64,000 nucleotides of DNA from Thamnidium elegans (taxonomy: Eukaryota; Mucoromycota; Mucoromycetes; Mucorales; Mucoraceae): contig JAIXMG010000001.1 of NCBI GenBank assembly GCA_025201345.1, positions 310,001 to 374,000 of the forward strand, read 5' to 3'. A program made the position numbers and the translations under genes. The stretch's first letter is position 1. Each line of letters opens with the position of its first letter. Under the pieces are notes generated by a model. That model searched no databases. It was not told where the DNA came from and saw nothing but the letters and a program-made list of their open reading frames with translations. Shown here in pieces: positions 26,183-39,646 of this stretch.

Positions 26183-26837
26183 TTAAACTGTGTTTCTAAG
26201 GACTATATTACACATGTTAGCTCTCTTATTTTATGCCACTATTATAAATATACAAATATTACCAAGAACAACGGTATCTCCACGAAGGAACATCTTGCTG
26301 ACAAAACGATCCTTATTGACAGGTTTAGCCTTTGATCCCTTTCCACTACGAGGTGTCTCTGTCCACATCTACGATAAAAAAATAAGTACTTTTTTTTTTA
26401 CACCGTAAACCCATTTATATTAATTATTATTACCTCTTTAACGTTTTCAAGAACCATATTACAATGACGATCAAATGCCTTGACACGAGCTAAAAGCTTA
26501 TGGTTATTACGACAACTAATCAAAATTTGGTTATTGTTTTTAACAGATTGTTGTAAAACAGAAAGTGGCCCAGTGTTGAATTCGGCTTCTTCTTGTTGAC
26601 GAAGTTCTTCTTCTGTCATTTCAGATCTAGGCTTATTGGCAATGGCACTGATAGATGATTAAAATTTAAAATATGAAAAAGGTACGTGTTTAACAGATAT
26701 ATATATAAATAAAAATAAAATAGAAAGTGATATAGTTAGTATTGTATTCATTTTTTTGTTTGATTTTTTTTTGTAAAAGGTTATAATGTGTTTTATAAGG
26801 GATCCACTTTTTGATTGTATACATGTATTTACCTCAT
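26183..26837 (-). CDS. SMD2: Small nuclear ribonucleoprotein Sm D2
   Basis: Core Sm-ring subunit of spliceosomal snRNPs. Four exons: 26837-26833 (only ATGAG), 26647-26434, 26368-26263 and 26202-26183, giving 114 aa. The first exon is recovered because [20 protein letters not shown] lacks an in-frame start, while ATGAG with a GTAAAT donor upstream restores [11 protein letters not shown], as in other SmD2 proteins. Sm motifs are visible: [20 protein letters not shown] and [12 protein letters not shown] in Sm1, [15 protein letters not shown] in Sm2. The last exon supplies VLRNTV and the stop; a shorter acceptor would give a 24-nt intron and is unlikely. Lies 393 bp downstream of the MTHFR start, same strand. 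Confidence 0.92.
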
Positions 26838-27501
26838 TTATAAATATATCGTGTTTAAGAAAAGAAAAAAGTGGAACAAAATTTTCATACACCACTTTTT
26901 CTCTTTAACGCGGGAAAAAAATGACGTAGACTGTTGAAATAGAAGTCACGGATTTTTTTTTTTTATGGTTCAAAAGTAAGGAATGCAGCGCACAGAAAAG
27001 TTAAAGTAGTGAGTCGAGATGATTTAAACGCTTTGTTTATACTTTACTGCATGTAATTGGTCTTTTTATTCCCTGAAAGATGTTATTTTTACCGAGGGAT
27101 TAAAGACAGTTCTCTCTACTGCTTACCTTTTCCGTACAGCTGAATTATCTTGTCATAGCTAATTTCTCTCTCTGTAAAATAAATACTACCATCATTTTTT
27201 TTATATATCAACTCTCTTTAGGTTATCATTTGAAGTGGCAAAGATACACAATATGTATTAAATACCCGCTTAGAAAACGTCACGGCCAATTCGTTTTTTT
27301 TTTTTTTTTTTTTTTGTAACCCTGGGGATTAAAGGCAAGCACGGGATAAAAGCTTGGGCTTTCTTTTATCGTAAAAAATACGATTTGGACCCCGAATTAA
27401 AAAAACTTATTGTTGTAACAACAAATTTTTTCTTTTTCTTTAACTTTCAATTAACCCCCCTTCCTCCTCCCTCCTCCCTACTCTTTTTGTAATTGCAAGT
27501 C
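26838..27501. promoter_or_regulatory. Divergent region between SMD2 and CYT1
   Basis: About 660 bp between two outward starts, containing a T18 run near 27296-27315 and a C/T-rich leader (cccccttcctcctccctcct) just upstream of the CYT1 ATG. Pyrimidine-rich leaders are common before highly expressed fungal genes; no specific site is identified. Confidence 0.4.
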
Positions 27502-28793
27502 ATGTTCTCTAGAATTGCTTCGCAAACTGCTAGACGTTCTGTCAAACAGTTCTCCATGCAGGTAAATAATACCCAAGAAAAAGAATTTATATTACGCTAT
27601 ATTCTAATACAATTTACATTAGACTCGTCTTGCTTCTACTAAGCCTACTGTTGCTTCTGTAAATTTCAAACAAATATATATAGTTTTTTTTTTTTACTTA
27701 CTTTTATTTCCCTGTTTAGCATTCCAAGCAAATTACAGGTGTCACTGCTGGTATTATTGGTGCCACTGCATTAACTTACATGTATGTTGATGCTTCTGCC
27801 AACTTGGCTGATGAAGGGCTTCACCCTCCTACTCACCCTTGGCCTCATAGTGGACCTCTTGATACTTTTGACCATGCTTCGTAAGTTTTTTTTTTCTTAT
27901 TAGGAAAAAAAAAAGTAATTTATGCAAATTTTTTTAATAATATTGACATGTTATTTTTTTTTTCTAGTATTCGTCGTGGTTATCAAGTTTATAGAGAAGT
28001 TTGCTCAGCTTGTCATTCTCTTGATCGTATTGCCTGGAGAAACTTGATTGATGTCTCTCACACTGAAGATGAAGTTAAGGCCATGGCTGAAGAACATGAA
28101 TATGAAGATGGACCTGATGATAACGGTGAGATGTTTATGAGACCAGGAAAGGTAAAACTACATACACACAATATTTTGAAATAATTAAAGAAACTAAAAA
28201 AATGATGTAGCCTGCTGATTATATGCCTACTGCTTATGCTAACGAAGAAGCTGCTCGCGCAGCTAATGCTGGTGCTCTTCCCCCAGATCTTTCCTTGATC
28301 ACCAAGGCTCGTCACGGTGGTGAGGTATGATATTAAAAAAAGAAAAAGAGAAATAATACCAACATATCTTTCTTTTAGGATTACGTTTTTGCTCTTCTTA
28401 CAGGTTATGTTGATGCCCCTGGAGGTGTTGAGGTGCGTGAAGGTTTGAACTATAACCCTTACTTCCCTGGTGGAGCTATTGCTATGGCTCGTACTCTCTT
28501 TGACGGTGTTGTTGAGTATGAGGATGGTACCCCTGCTACTACCTCTCAAATGGCTAAGGATGTCTCTACTTTCCTTGCTTGGGCTGCTGAACCTGAACAT
28601 GATGATCGTAAGAAGATGGGTTTGAAGGCTACTATTATCTTGACTAGTTTAACTGTCTTGTCCATTTACTTGAAGCGTTTCAAGTGGGCTCCTATCAAGA
28701 CTAGAAAGATTGTTTACAGGTAAATATAATATAGTACTTCTTTTTTTTCGTATGTTATTAACTTTTTTTTTTTTAATTAGTCCCCCTAAATAA
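27502..28793 (+). CDS. CYT1: Cytochrome c1, heme subunit of respiratory complex III
   Basis: Carries electrons from the Rieske protein to cytochrome c in the inner mitochondrial membrane. Seven exons: 27502-27561, 27623-27658, 27720-27880, 27968-28151, 28211-28324, 28379-28719 and 28781-28793, giving 302 aa. A basic presequence ([17 protein letters not shown]) precedes the hydrophobic sorting segment [19 protein letters not shown]. The heme site is C98-S-A-C101-H102, and the axial methionine is M221 in [12 protein letters not shown]-terminal anchor (about 265-290, [15 protein letters not shown]) is followed by the [16 protein letters not shown] tail, whose end comes from the 13-nt last exon. 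Codon use is biased as in highly expressed genes. Convergent with APC1. Confidence 0.96.
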
Positions 28794-28917
28794 ATTATTA
28801 AAAAAAAAAAAAAAAAGTTGCATGATTCGAATCTTTGTATTTTTTTTTCTTTTTTTTTTCGAATCATCTCTTTTTTATAATTATTTATTTATTTACTCAT
28901 CAAACTAGAAGGGAAAG

Positions 28918-28956
<39 letters not shown>
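28918..28956. repeat. 39-nt A homopolymer between convergent genes
   Basis: A run of 39 A lies in the 233-bp space between the CYT1 and APC1 stops, along with several shorter A/T runs. It probably overlaps both 3' UTRs. Confidence 0.85.
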
Positions 28957-28958
<2 letters not shown>

Positions 28959-29026
28959 GCTATTATTGTATTATAAAAGTTGACAAATAAAAAAAAAATC
29001 GATATTTTAGATTTTTTTTTTTTTTT

Positions 29027-32000
29027 TTACAAAGTAATACTTCTTTTTCCAAATGGATCTTGTTCATAACTCTTACAGCCTTTCCTTCTCTTAACATAAA
29101 TCAAGCCAGATTTAATAATAGAATCTTGATACTCGCCTTGACCCATTTGAATATTTAACGGCCAATATCTATCACCATCCAATTGAATTGACTTTATCAA
29201 TTTATAATCTGGTACCACTGTAGGTGCTTCAATTCTTACTTGTCGAACTTTTCTTTGCGCTGCTGTAGCTCCATCATCTTCATAAATTTCTAGTTGCATT
29301 GGTACTCGACACGGTTTTTTATTATCTACATCAAACGGCATTAACCAACGTGAGTCTGCCGCCAATACCCACAAATGTCTAAATGCTTGAGGATGGTATT
29401 GATTATCTTCTGTTGTTGTGGGGTAGAACGGATAGAATGAACACAAGAGTCCTGCAACCGCTTCGTTTGTTGTGGTTAAAGTATAACCACCTAGTCCCAT
29501 AAATAATACACCAAGTGACATACTAACTGCCATATGATTACCATAATCCATATCTTCCGAGATACGTTCGTTTAATACTTGAAGTCTACTTAATAACTCT
29601 TGGTTACCTGTACCAGACATCACCATAGCAGCAGAAGTACACATAACACCTACACAGACACGCACAGCTACTTTTGTAATATGTTGTTGAGGATTTGTTA
29701 ATTGCATATTAAGCATCTTTGTAAATATATCTAATCGATTTAATAAACATTGAAACGCATCTTTGTTTTTGGAACCTGCATATCGTAAGCCAAGGGAAAG
29801 ACAAGCACCACCTATAATATTATACATGGCCTGCTTTGATACTTCTTTTTCCAACGTTGATAATTTAGGGTTCTCTAAATCTTGTATAATAAATTCAGGC
29901 ACTTGATTATCGATCCAGGTATCAGTTGGTAAAATTGTACTCCACATAATTAAATTTTTTGCAACCACTCGAATTAACAAGAAATCAGGTCGAACATAAT
30001 TTAAGTAAGGTCTGGTTTCTAAAAGGTCAATACTTTCTGCTGCACGTATATTTTCTGTCTTGAGATACATAAGTCCTAAAGCAATTGTGGCTCCTGCAGA
30101 AGTAACATCCAAATTAATGTTTCCTGAGGGTACTTCTGGGTTCAAATGAGAACCGTTAAATGAAACTAAGGATCTGCCCGTCATTAAACTATAGAGTTTG
30201 TTTCGAAGCTGTGGGTCCATACGTGCTGCTTCATCTCCAGCGCCTAACGTGATTAACCCAAACGAAAATCCAGCTGCCAATGCACACCCTTCATAATCAG
30301 GTTTTAAAGTAAGCGGCGTACTGGTCTGATAGGCATTTCTACCGATTTCTCCCAACATGGTCATAGCCATCAATCGATGACACGAGTTCATATAGACTAA
30401 CCCCATACCCAACAAACTACTCGATTGCAACGCACTCGAATGATTAAATTTATGTGACCCTACTGGTAACAATGCTGGAATATGAACCGAAAGTAATTTT
30501 GTTACCTTGACATCCATCGTACCACGAAAGGCTGTAGCCACGCCCAACAAAAACCCAACGGGCACCAATTCACAAGACTGTGTCATAAATCGATACCAAT
30601 CTACCAACGATAACTTTTTAAGTGTGCCATTTAAACCCATAGCAAGTAAAAGTCCACCATGTTGTGGTTCTAGTTCTCGAGGGTAACAAAAATCAATCCA
30701 TGAATCGTTGACATTGTTACTAGGTGAGATACGCAATCCAGCGGCTACACCATTATGAAATTTAGGCCAGTAAAGAAATTCTTTGCTCCACATGGATTCT
30801 TCGATTGTAACTACTGTACGCAGTGGAAGAACTTTGGCTGATAAAATTAGAGGTTCGATAGGAAGTACTTTGGTTAAGTCGGGGATATGAGTTTGGTAGG
30901 CATATAGAGCTCGTCCTACGCCCAACGCAAGAGTTCTTTGAATTAAAAGGATTACTCGAGATTGATGCTCTGCTGCTACGTCTTCATCTCTATACACAAT
31001 GAAAAAAAAAAGAAAAAATTCCAAGTTATATCAATAGTATAAAATATGAAAAGGGGGGGGGGAGTACTTACGGTAAATCAGGTTTTTCAGGTATATAAAA
31101 TTCAGGTACACGAGCACCGTCCAACATCATTCTTACTTTTTCAATAAACCCACCAAATCCAAACCTTAAACGTTCAGTTTCCATGTTGAGTATATCTGTT
31201 TCGTATATACAAGGATTTGTTGGTTCAGTAGTACAACTTTTAATTATATCATTTGAACTTTGAGGGTGATCAGAATCCTACACACATACATTATTCAACT
31301 ACTTTTTTCTCTCTCTAAAAATCCTTTAACCTACCTTTAAAAATGGTAACTTGAATGTTTCAGTATTTGGATCACATACAGTAGGATTTAATTGTAATTG
31401 CTTATACATATCATTTCTCTCAATAACTGTATATGCTTCTTTTGGCCAATTTAATTTGGGATTTAGTTTTAGTTGGTTCAGTACTTGTAATATGGGGTGT
31501 GAGATAGGATCTATTAGAATTTCAATATCCTTTCGTGTGATACGATCAGCAACCATACGATCTAGTAATGCACTTTTATCACCCGTGTTGATAGCGCTGT
31601 ACAGCGACCAAATGTTCTTTATAGTTTGTGCGTAATTGTTGCGACAGAGGCCAAGAGAAGGGTCCAGTGTATTGACACCAAAGGAGCTTAGTAAGGTTGG
31701 GTTGGATGATGCGTTGGGTGTCATTTGATGTAAGCATACTTGAATGTTTGGTGGTTCTATAAAGAATGGTCGAACATCTTGGTCTGTAAATTTCACTACG
31801 TGTATAAAAAAAAATGAGTATGGTATGTACATGTACATATACATTTAAGGGTTATTTACAATTGCCTGTGAATAAAGGATTTAATCCGTGACTCTCATAG
31901 TACTGTATCCAATCTTTGTTTCCTAATATAACAGAGGCTTGCAGTAACAGATATCCCAATAAATTAGCATGGATCTTCATAGATTTTTTAATACGATAGT

Positions 32001-34305
32001 CTTCATAAACAACATGTAAACTCTTTATGATTTCCATAAATTCATAAGCATCCATATGTATTCTTTCATCCATATGTTCATCCGGTCTAAACTTGATGAC
32101 TCTTTCAATCCAGCGTATAGGTATACCTTGTATATAATTTTCGTCTAATAAATGTTCATAGTGCATTATAGGCGAAGCGTTAGGAAATCCTAGTTTATTG
32201 GTAATGTATTCTTTATTGGAAGCCCTTATCTGTTGTAGCTGAATTTCTTTGATAGCAGCCGTAGACAAAGTAGGTTTCTTGGTTCCTGTATAATACCCGT
32301 GTTTCTTTATGTTTAAAAAACTAAATAACGAAACAAAGAAAGTCTCCCATTCACTTATATGCGTACGATCATTGTCATCCAAAGGGGTTAAATGCGACAA
32401 TTTGAGAAACCGATACCAAATTTTAGGAAAATAAAAGGTGATTGTAGCACAGTTAATGGCAGCTAAGGAGTCACGTACCAGAGATGATTTAGGCCTAAAA
32501 TTCAGTTGGTAACGAAAGATGGTTCGATCGTTTAAAAGGACAGAGAATTTATCATATACGGGGTCAATAAGACTATGGGCGTTTTCTTTGGTTTGGATAG
32601 GTAAACGAGCACATTTATCGATTAAAAGTTCGATCGAACCTGTGTGGTCCATAAATAGTAAATCGTTGTAGTTATCACGAGAGGCATTTATAGGTATAGC
32701 AGATTTGGCAGGTGCTTTAAATTCGATGCAGTTACTAAGTAATTGAGAGGCTTTGCTAAGGTTAATCACTTGAAGACTACCTGATGTATTGTTTAAAATA
32801 CAAATTAGTTCTTGACCGTTTAAATCGTGAACTAGAAAAGATTTTGAACAAATATCTTTTACTGCTTTTAATCTAGACGGGGTTCTACATAATATATGTT
32901 TTTTTTAGTAGTGGATAATATTTAAAAATTGCACTTGAAAAACTTACTTTGAACCATGAGATTCGCGCCATAATAATCTAAGTGTAATTTCTCCAGGGTC
33001 TAATAGTTCATGGTATACGTTTCTATCTACTTCATTTTCATGGAATATTTCATCATCAGATATATAGTCTTCGTGAAATTGAGCGTGTGGTGAATCATCT
33101 GCATTTAATTTGATTTTTTTATTTCGATTAGGTGTAGAAGGTATACTTTTGCTTACCCTTCTCGCTATACTACTAGGTAATTTACTTTTTCCAAGCATAG
33201 GATTGGGTGCCATCCTTGGTAGTTGTTTCCTTTCCTTTCTGCGATCGTACGTCCAAATATAATGTTTACCTTCTTTAATATTTAATGTGACAATGACAGG
33301 TAAACGACCAGTTTCGGACGTTTTGGTGGTAGCAAATAATAACTTTTGTGGGCTTGTAAATTGTTCGGGTAATGTCGAAATATCGCTATGGCTTAATTTT
33401 TTTGATTTGACAGGACAAACGCCTCTTAATGGATGAGTGACAGTAACAAAAAAAGAAGATACTTCAGATGGATTGGATGGTTGATAATGATGATTCGTAT
33501 AATTTGATCTTGATCCACCAAGACCAGGTGAAGCAGACACTTCTCTTCCTCTTCCTCCTGCTCGTCTTGGTCTTAAGCGGGTGGATGATAACACATGTTT
33601 ACGACTCACCAATACACCTATATCTAACGGTACCACATTCCCAATTTCAAAAGGTATTTGAGAAGTAATACTTAATCCGTCCTCACAATGTATCTTTATA
33701 CAATCTTCAAATACGATACATAATGTGCGGCGTTGTAATTGATCTCCATCTTCAGTCGATATCATATCATCGCTTACTGAACCAGACGTTTTAAAATTAA
33801 TGATAGACTGTGGTCCCTTTTTTTCCCAATACCCATTGACAATTCGACTATCACCTTCTAAATCATGAGGATCTATATCTACCGCTGGTTTATTGGTGGG
33901 GTCTGTAATGGAATTGACTGGAAACCAAGCAAATAAGACATCTTTGATTAATTGATCTTCTGCGCTGTAGTCAAAAGTCTTTAAAATACATCCAGCACGA
34001 CTCCAGACAACAACGGAGCCTTTTACATACACCTCTTGTTCAAGTTCCATAGCTGGGTTTTCTAATTTACCGGTACAGTTTGTCTTGCGTTCGTCTAATG
34101 GTGTATCGATATTGATGGTTGAACTATCGGACATGCTAAATAAATGGTGAAAGGTACTTAAAGTGATAGAAGCGGTTTTTGAAGAATCAAAACTAAGGGT
34201 TGAAAAGTCAATAATTGAATTCTTTTGCGACTCTTGACCAACATGTGATCTGGCAGACATGCATTTTTCTCCAAAAGGCTCATATTGTCCAAGGTGTTGC
34301 AGCAT
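29027..34305 (-). CDS. APC1: Anaphase-promoting complex subunit 1
   Basis: Largest scaffold of the APC/C ubiquitin ligase that drives mitotic exit. Five exons: 34305-32948, 32884-31860, 31795-31335, 31277-31072 and 30989-29027, giving 1670 aa, close to other APC1 proteins. The N-terminal WD40-like region shows EVYVKGSVVVWSRAGCILK and a Ser/Arg-rich, probably phosphorylated, loop (SIARRVSKSIPSTPNRNKK). The middle helical region spans exons 2-4. Exon 5 holds the proteasome/cyclosome (PC) repeats: HGGLLLAMGLNGTLKKL, SSLLGMGLVYMNS, GCALAAGFSFGLITLGAGD, GATIALGLMYLKT and MSLGVLFMGLGGYTL, then the conserved C-domain (DADGD replaced by QLDGDRYWPLNIQ). Intact; reading phase consistent across all introns. 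Confidence 0.94.
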
Positions 34306-34688
34306 GGCAGAGCGAAAATAATTACAGAAAAGAAAAAAAAAATATTCGCGAAAATTGAACCCATTCTTTTTTTATCAACGCATACGCGCGCAGTCACCGT
34401 CTTTTTCTCTCTATCTCGGATACAATATCTGCTATAAAAAAAACACTAATTTATTTTAATGTTTGCGCAAAAAGAGGAAGGAAAAAAGTTATATTAAAGA
34501 AAAGGGCGTCTATAGAAAGCGTATGACAACATATTTGAAGATGGACATTAAAGAAGAAGAAAAAAAGAAATGTATTTAACCTTCTATTTTTAAAAAATGA
34601 TTTTGTATATAAAGGAGGAAAAAAAAAACGACGTAAGAAGTATGTTGGAATGGTTTGAAGGTGAAAAGAAAGGGTCATATATCCAGTT
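34306..34688. other. Spacer between APC1 start and RPB10 stop
   Basis: About 380 bp, A/T-rich; holds the APC1 promoter and the RPB10 3' end. The minus-strand open frame 34451-34696 is low complexity and has no domain. Confidence 0.5.
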
Positions 34689-35074
34689 TTAAGCACGTCC
34701 GCGATCTCTTGAACGTTCCAGAGCTAAATGAGCAAAAAAAAACTTTTTAGTTATAGTTCTCCCCTTCTTTCTTTCAAATACTGTCAACTTACGATTATAA
34801 TGCAAAAGTTTCTCAATCAAGTCGACATGAGTTAAAACCATACGTCTACAACAATAACGCTTAAGTCCAAGAGCGTCTAATGCCTCACTATATTTTAGAA
34901 TCAACATGAGATTTCCAAGTTTTTTTTTTTTTTTTTTGATATTTTTGCATTTTTTTTTCGTTGTCTTTTTTATTTTTACCCTTCAGTATATTCGGCTTGT
35001 AATAAAGATAAATAGTTATCCCACTTATTACCAATAATTTTACCACAAGAGAAACAACGGACGGGAATAATCAT
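34689..35074 (-). CDS. RPB10: RNA polymerase I/II/III shared subunit RPB10 (RPABC5)
   Basis: Small zinc-binding subunit shared by the three nuclear RNA polymerases. Exons 35074-34980, 34887-34793 and 34723-34689 give 74 aa. The family signature is complete: [12 protein letters not shown] with C7 and C10, then [20 protein letters not shown] with the adjacent C44-C45 pair that completes the atypical CX2C...CC zinc site. The C-terminal exon encodes [11 protein letters not shown], slightly longer and more basic than yeast. Intact. Placed between APC1 and the WDR53-like gene, same strand. Confidence 0.96.
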
Positions 35075-35321
35075 TTTGTATGTATATTTTTTTTCACAAC
35101 AAAAAAAAAAGATGCTGTTGTATATAGTATTATTTTTTAAACAAGGAAAAAAAAAAAAAAAAACCTCAGATAAAATTAACTAGTCACTTGTGACGGTTCC
35201 ACAAATAGAGGGGTGGCTGCGCGGAAGCTGTAAAAGCTCATTTGTATGGACAGATTTTCTCTCAAGTAATAATGTACCTTTATTTCTTCTGGAATAACAG
35301 GGCAATAAGTGGTTCATGTAT

Positions 35322-36916
35322 TTATTGTAATTTATAAATAGACAACACTCCAGAGTCACCGGTTTTACCAGTTCCAGCTACAGCAATATGCATAGTATCA
35401 TTAAAATGATAAGCTTTCAAGTTATTCACTTTACCAATCGATCCGTCTATCTTGAACATGTCTTGAATTGGTGTTTCCAAAGAAGGGTTCCATACTGTCA
35501 CTCTACCATTAGCAGCCCCAGAAATCAATATGGTTTCTTTATCTGCACCCGTCAAAAATGATCTATTATTTATATGAGGCACTGATTTAGAAAAAAAACA
35601 ATTAAATTTTGGTTGTTGTAAACTTACAAACAGTTCACCATTGAATTATGGCCATCTTCAAGTCTAACCTCTTTTAAATCAAATTTCTTTTGCTTCTTGT
35701 TAGGAGGTGATAATAGTTGAATGGTGGAGTCGCCTAAACTAGCGGCAATCCATTCACCATCAGGTGAAGTAGCGACTTTGTATACAAAAGGGGGGTTGAA
35801 CATTTGAGCTGCTGAAGGTTCTTTAGCCTCTATATAAATATTTTTTTGTAAGTAGCGCTAATTTTTTTTTTTTTTAAAAAAAAGCATGTATTTACTCATA
35901 TCGTAGATATTGGTAGGTAAGCCTCGAGAAAAATCCCATTCGTACAATTTGCTATCCATTCCGCCGGACCAAACTATATACTCGTTATTAAAAAGGAGAG
36001 TCGTGCTTTGTAATAGGTTATGACTTTACCTTCCCATGATTTCTTTACTCGGAATTTTACAGACATGCAAATCTATATCAGATAAATACAGATAAGAATG
36101 CATATAAAATTAACAAGATAGAAATAAAAATAAAAACTTTACGCTGTTGTGCTTTTTTGAAGCCTTTTTGTACAATTTATGGCTAGTGAGATCAACTAAT
36201 TTTGACAACAGTTAATTTTTTTTTCAGTTGTGGTGTTCTAGTGTTACTATGATACTTTACTGACGTTAACAACACCGTCATCATCCGCTGTAGCTAAAAA
36301 TTTGTTGTTTTCGTTAACATCAATCTAAGAAAATACCGCATTAATAAACCAATATATGTTTCATGCTTAAACCGAAAATTACACTGTTAATTTCATCGTT
36401 ACTGAATTCATATGATTGTAATGGCTTCGTTAAAACTTTAGCATCCGATTTCAAGTCATAAACATAAACCTATTTACTTATTATTAATCTATCAAACTAA
36501 TAGCTGAAAATAATTACTTTTGTGCCTGAAGAAAGATAAAGTAAATGTGCATTTGATTTCTTTCCAAATTTTATGCTTGTGACCTTTTTTTATGCATGAA
36601 AAAAAAAAGAAGTTTAGATAGTTTAACAGTCAATAGTTTAAGTAATACGTTACGGGATCGCTTAGGTTATTAATTTCTTTGATAATTGTTTGGGTAGAAA
36701 GGTCCCATAATAAACACGAGTTGTCCTCTAGTTGTCAAAATATCGAGATTAAGTTTTTTTTTTTTTTTTTTTGTGGTAATTCCGTAACTTTTTTATACCT
36801 GAACCTGATGCTAAAATATGTTCACCTAAAGGAGAATTTTTAACGTATTCTACAGCTAGTACAGGCGCTTTGTGGCCTTTTAATTCAACTAGTGGTTCAA
36901 TAGTTTTAATACTCAT
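35322..36916 (-). CDS. WDR53-like WD40-repeat protein
   Basis: Beta-propeller protein similar to animal WDR53, a candidate DDB1-CUL4 substrate receptor; the fungal role is unknown. Ten exons: 36916-36799, 36727-36654, 36583-36518, 36469-36383, 36324-36261, 36195-36143, 36072-36030, 35973-35896, 35829-35628 and 35562-35322, giving 341 aa. Blades are recognisable: LKGHKAPVLAVEYV, SGEDNSCLLWDL, FLATADDDGVVNVIDL, VWSGGMDSKLYEWDF, WIAASLGDSTIQLL and LISGAANGRVTVWNP. Exon 10 uses the acceptor aataatag at 35563; an alternative nearer acceptor gives a stop. Unusually intron-dense for 341 residues. Shares a short divergent promoter with TSR1. Confidence 0.82.
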
Positions 36917-37087
36917 ATTTTGAAAGTGAAAAAAAGAGGGGGGCATTGACAATAAAAGTTTCATTTTTTGAACTGTCAAAAAAAAAAGTGACTGCTATAC
37001 CAGATCGGGAAAGAAAAAAGTTTTTTCTCTTATTGAGACCTTTCAAAAAAAGAAAGCCTCTCTTTTTTTTGATAAAGATAAAAAAAT
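36917..37087. promoter_or_regulatory. 171-bp divergent promoter, WDR53-like / TSR1
   Basis: The two start codons face away with only 171 bp between them, so both promoters overlap. The interval holds A- and T-runs and the less AT-rich core gactgctataccagatcggg (about 36990-37010). No known element is recognised. Confidence 0.55.
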
Positions 37088-39646
37088 ATGGAGCATCGTC
37101 ATAGAGCTGGTAATTCTCACCAGACCAACAAACCTTTCAAAAGTCGTCATGCTACTAAAGGTGCTTTGAGAGAAGTATCTAAAGGTAAAATCAACCGTAC
37201 TTCAGTAAAACAAAGCAATGCACTCAAGACAGTTTCCAAGACCGATCGTCGTAATGCAGCCAAGTTATTACAACAAAAGAAGCGTGAAGATATTACTCGC
37301 ATTAGTCGATTGTTTGAAGGACGTCAAGGTGCTCCCAAGATCGTACCTGTTTTAGCTTTATGCCCCGACAGTCAAGTTGGGTCAGCTATTGAGTCCCTCT
37401 ACAAGTCCTTGGGAGAGACCATGCCTGCTCATGCTACTTCTGAATCAACTATTTTAAACGTTGAACGTTTCAAGCAAAAGGTTCAATTGGTTCCACTTAA
37501 ACGTAACTTTATCGATTGTCTTGATGCTTTCAAGGTAGCCGATTTTGGTATTTTGTTAATGTCTGCCGATGTCGAAGTAGATCAATTTGGTATCAACTGT
37601 CTTTTGGGTATTTTGAATCAAGGGCTTGTTAACGTTGTACCAGTTATTCAAAATATTGAAAATACGCCTGTCAAGCTTCGTACCAGTTTAAGAAAGTCTT
37701 TATTGGCTTTTGTTCAACAATTCGTACCTGAGCATGAACATTTGTTTACTTTAGATAATGATACTGATTCTCTTAGTGTGTTACGTTATATCACATCTCA
37801 ACGTCCTAAGCCTATGTCTTGGAGAGATAATCATCCTTATATGCTTGCTGAAACTGTTGAGTTCGATAGTACCTCTGCTGAAACTGGTACCCTCAAGGTT
37901 ACTGGTTATGCTCGTGGTAACCCTTTCAATGCCAACCGTCTTGTTCATCTTCAAAATTTTGGTGATTTCCAAGTTGATAAAATTACAAGTGCCGATATTA
38001 CTCGTGGTGATATGGATGAAGATGCCAAGGTGATTGATACCCCTAAGCCTGATGAACAGGATGATTTGATTTCTGAAAATGTACCTGATCTTATGGAAAA
38101 TGAACAAACATGGCCTACAGAAGAAGAATTAGCTGAAGCTGATGCTCGTGTTCGTCGTATGCGTAATTTGGATGGTAGTGATCAAGTTACAAAGCGTGTT
38201 CCTAAGGGTACTTCATCTTATCAAGCTGCTTGGATTGTCGATGAAGAAGATGCTGATTATACTGATGAAGAAGATGATGATGAGGATAAGATGATGGAAG
38301 AATATGACGATGAGGATGATGTAAAGCCTGCTGCCAGCAGTTTCCCTGAAGATGAAGATGAGGAGTATGAGGAAATTGAATTAGAGGGTAAAGACGGTTA
38401 TAAAGATGAGTTTGATGCTGAGGAAGAAGCTAGACAATATGAAGAATATCTCAAGAACAGACAAGTCGAGTTTGAAAACCATAATGATTTCCCTGATGAG
38501 ATTGATACTCCTATGCATATGACCGCTAGAGAACGTTTCGCTCGTTATCGTGGTCTTCAATCCTTTAGAACCTCTGCTTGGGATCCTTATGAGAACCTTC
38601 CTATCGATTATGGAAGAATTTTCCGCTTTGAGAACTTTGGTCGTACTAAGATTCGTGTTATTAACCAAGCTATTGTCGGCCCCGTCAAGCCTGGTAGAAG
38701 AATTACTATTCATATTAAGAATGTTCCTATTCAAGCATTTGGTGAGTTTTAAGCTTATTATTTATATTTATTGATGTTTATTAACTAATGTAAAATAATA
38801 GAATCCTATGATAAGACTAGACCTTTCATCCTTTTCGGTCTTTTACAATACGAGCACAAGATGTCTCTTCTCAACTTGCAAGTTCAACGTGATAATGCAT
38901 ATGAAGGAACTGTTAGATCAAAGGTATATATGTAGAATGTGTGTTTGTACAATTGATTTTTTTTTCTAAACAAAATTTAAATAATAGGATCCCATGGTAT
39001 TGCATATGGGCTTCAGAAGATATAATGTTCGTCCCATCTATTCTCAAAACACAAATAAGGGTACCAACCATGTTCACAAATTTGAGCGTTTCCAAAAGTT
39101 GGGTCGTTCTTATGTTGCAACAATTTATGGTCCTGTCGTTTTTGGTAAAACACCTGTCATGTTATATAAGGAGACTGATAATGTCAATGGTAATGTTTTT
39201 TATTATTATATTTATTATTGCTAAAGCTAAAGCTAACATTTTTTTTATATGCAGAACCTATTTTGGTATCTTCAGGTACATTCATGAATGTTGATGTCAA
39301 GCGTATTATCGCTAAGCGTATTATTTTGAGTGGTCATCCTTATAAGATTCATAAGAGATCAGCTGTTATCCGATTCATGTTCTTTAATGTCGAAGATATT
39401 TATTGGTTTAAACCTGTTCAACTTACAACAAAGTATGGTCGTGTTGGCCATATCAGTGAATCACTGGGTACTCACGGTTATATGAAGTGTATCTTTGATG
39501 GTACATTAACACAACAAGATACCATCATGATGTGTCTTTACAAGCGTGTCTTCCCCAAGTGGAACACTGAATTATATAGAGGAGGTTTAGACAAGACTGT
39601 TGAAGAGTCTACTGTAGTCAAGAGCATGGATATGGATATGGAGTAA
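37088..39646 (+). CDS. TSR1: Ribosome biogenesis protein TSR1
   Basis: GTPase-like factor, related to BMS1 but catalytically inactive, needed for late 20S pre-rRNA/40S maturation. Exons 37088-38741, 38802-38923, 38988-39189 and 39255-39646 give 789 aa. The basic N-terminus ([20 protein letters not shown]) is the BMS1/TSR1 signature. The GTPase-like domain starts at about 83 ([12 protein letters not shown]) without a P-loop, as expected. A beta-barrel region (about 255-310) and a long acidic stretch (about 395-460) precede the conserved C-terminal domain [39 protein letters not shown] and [18 protein letters not shown]. Protein-like minus-strand frames over this gene are shadows. Intact. Confidence 0.95.
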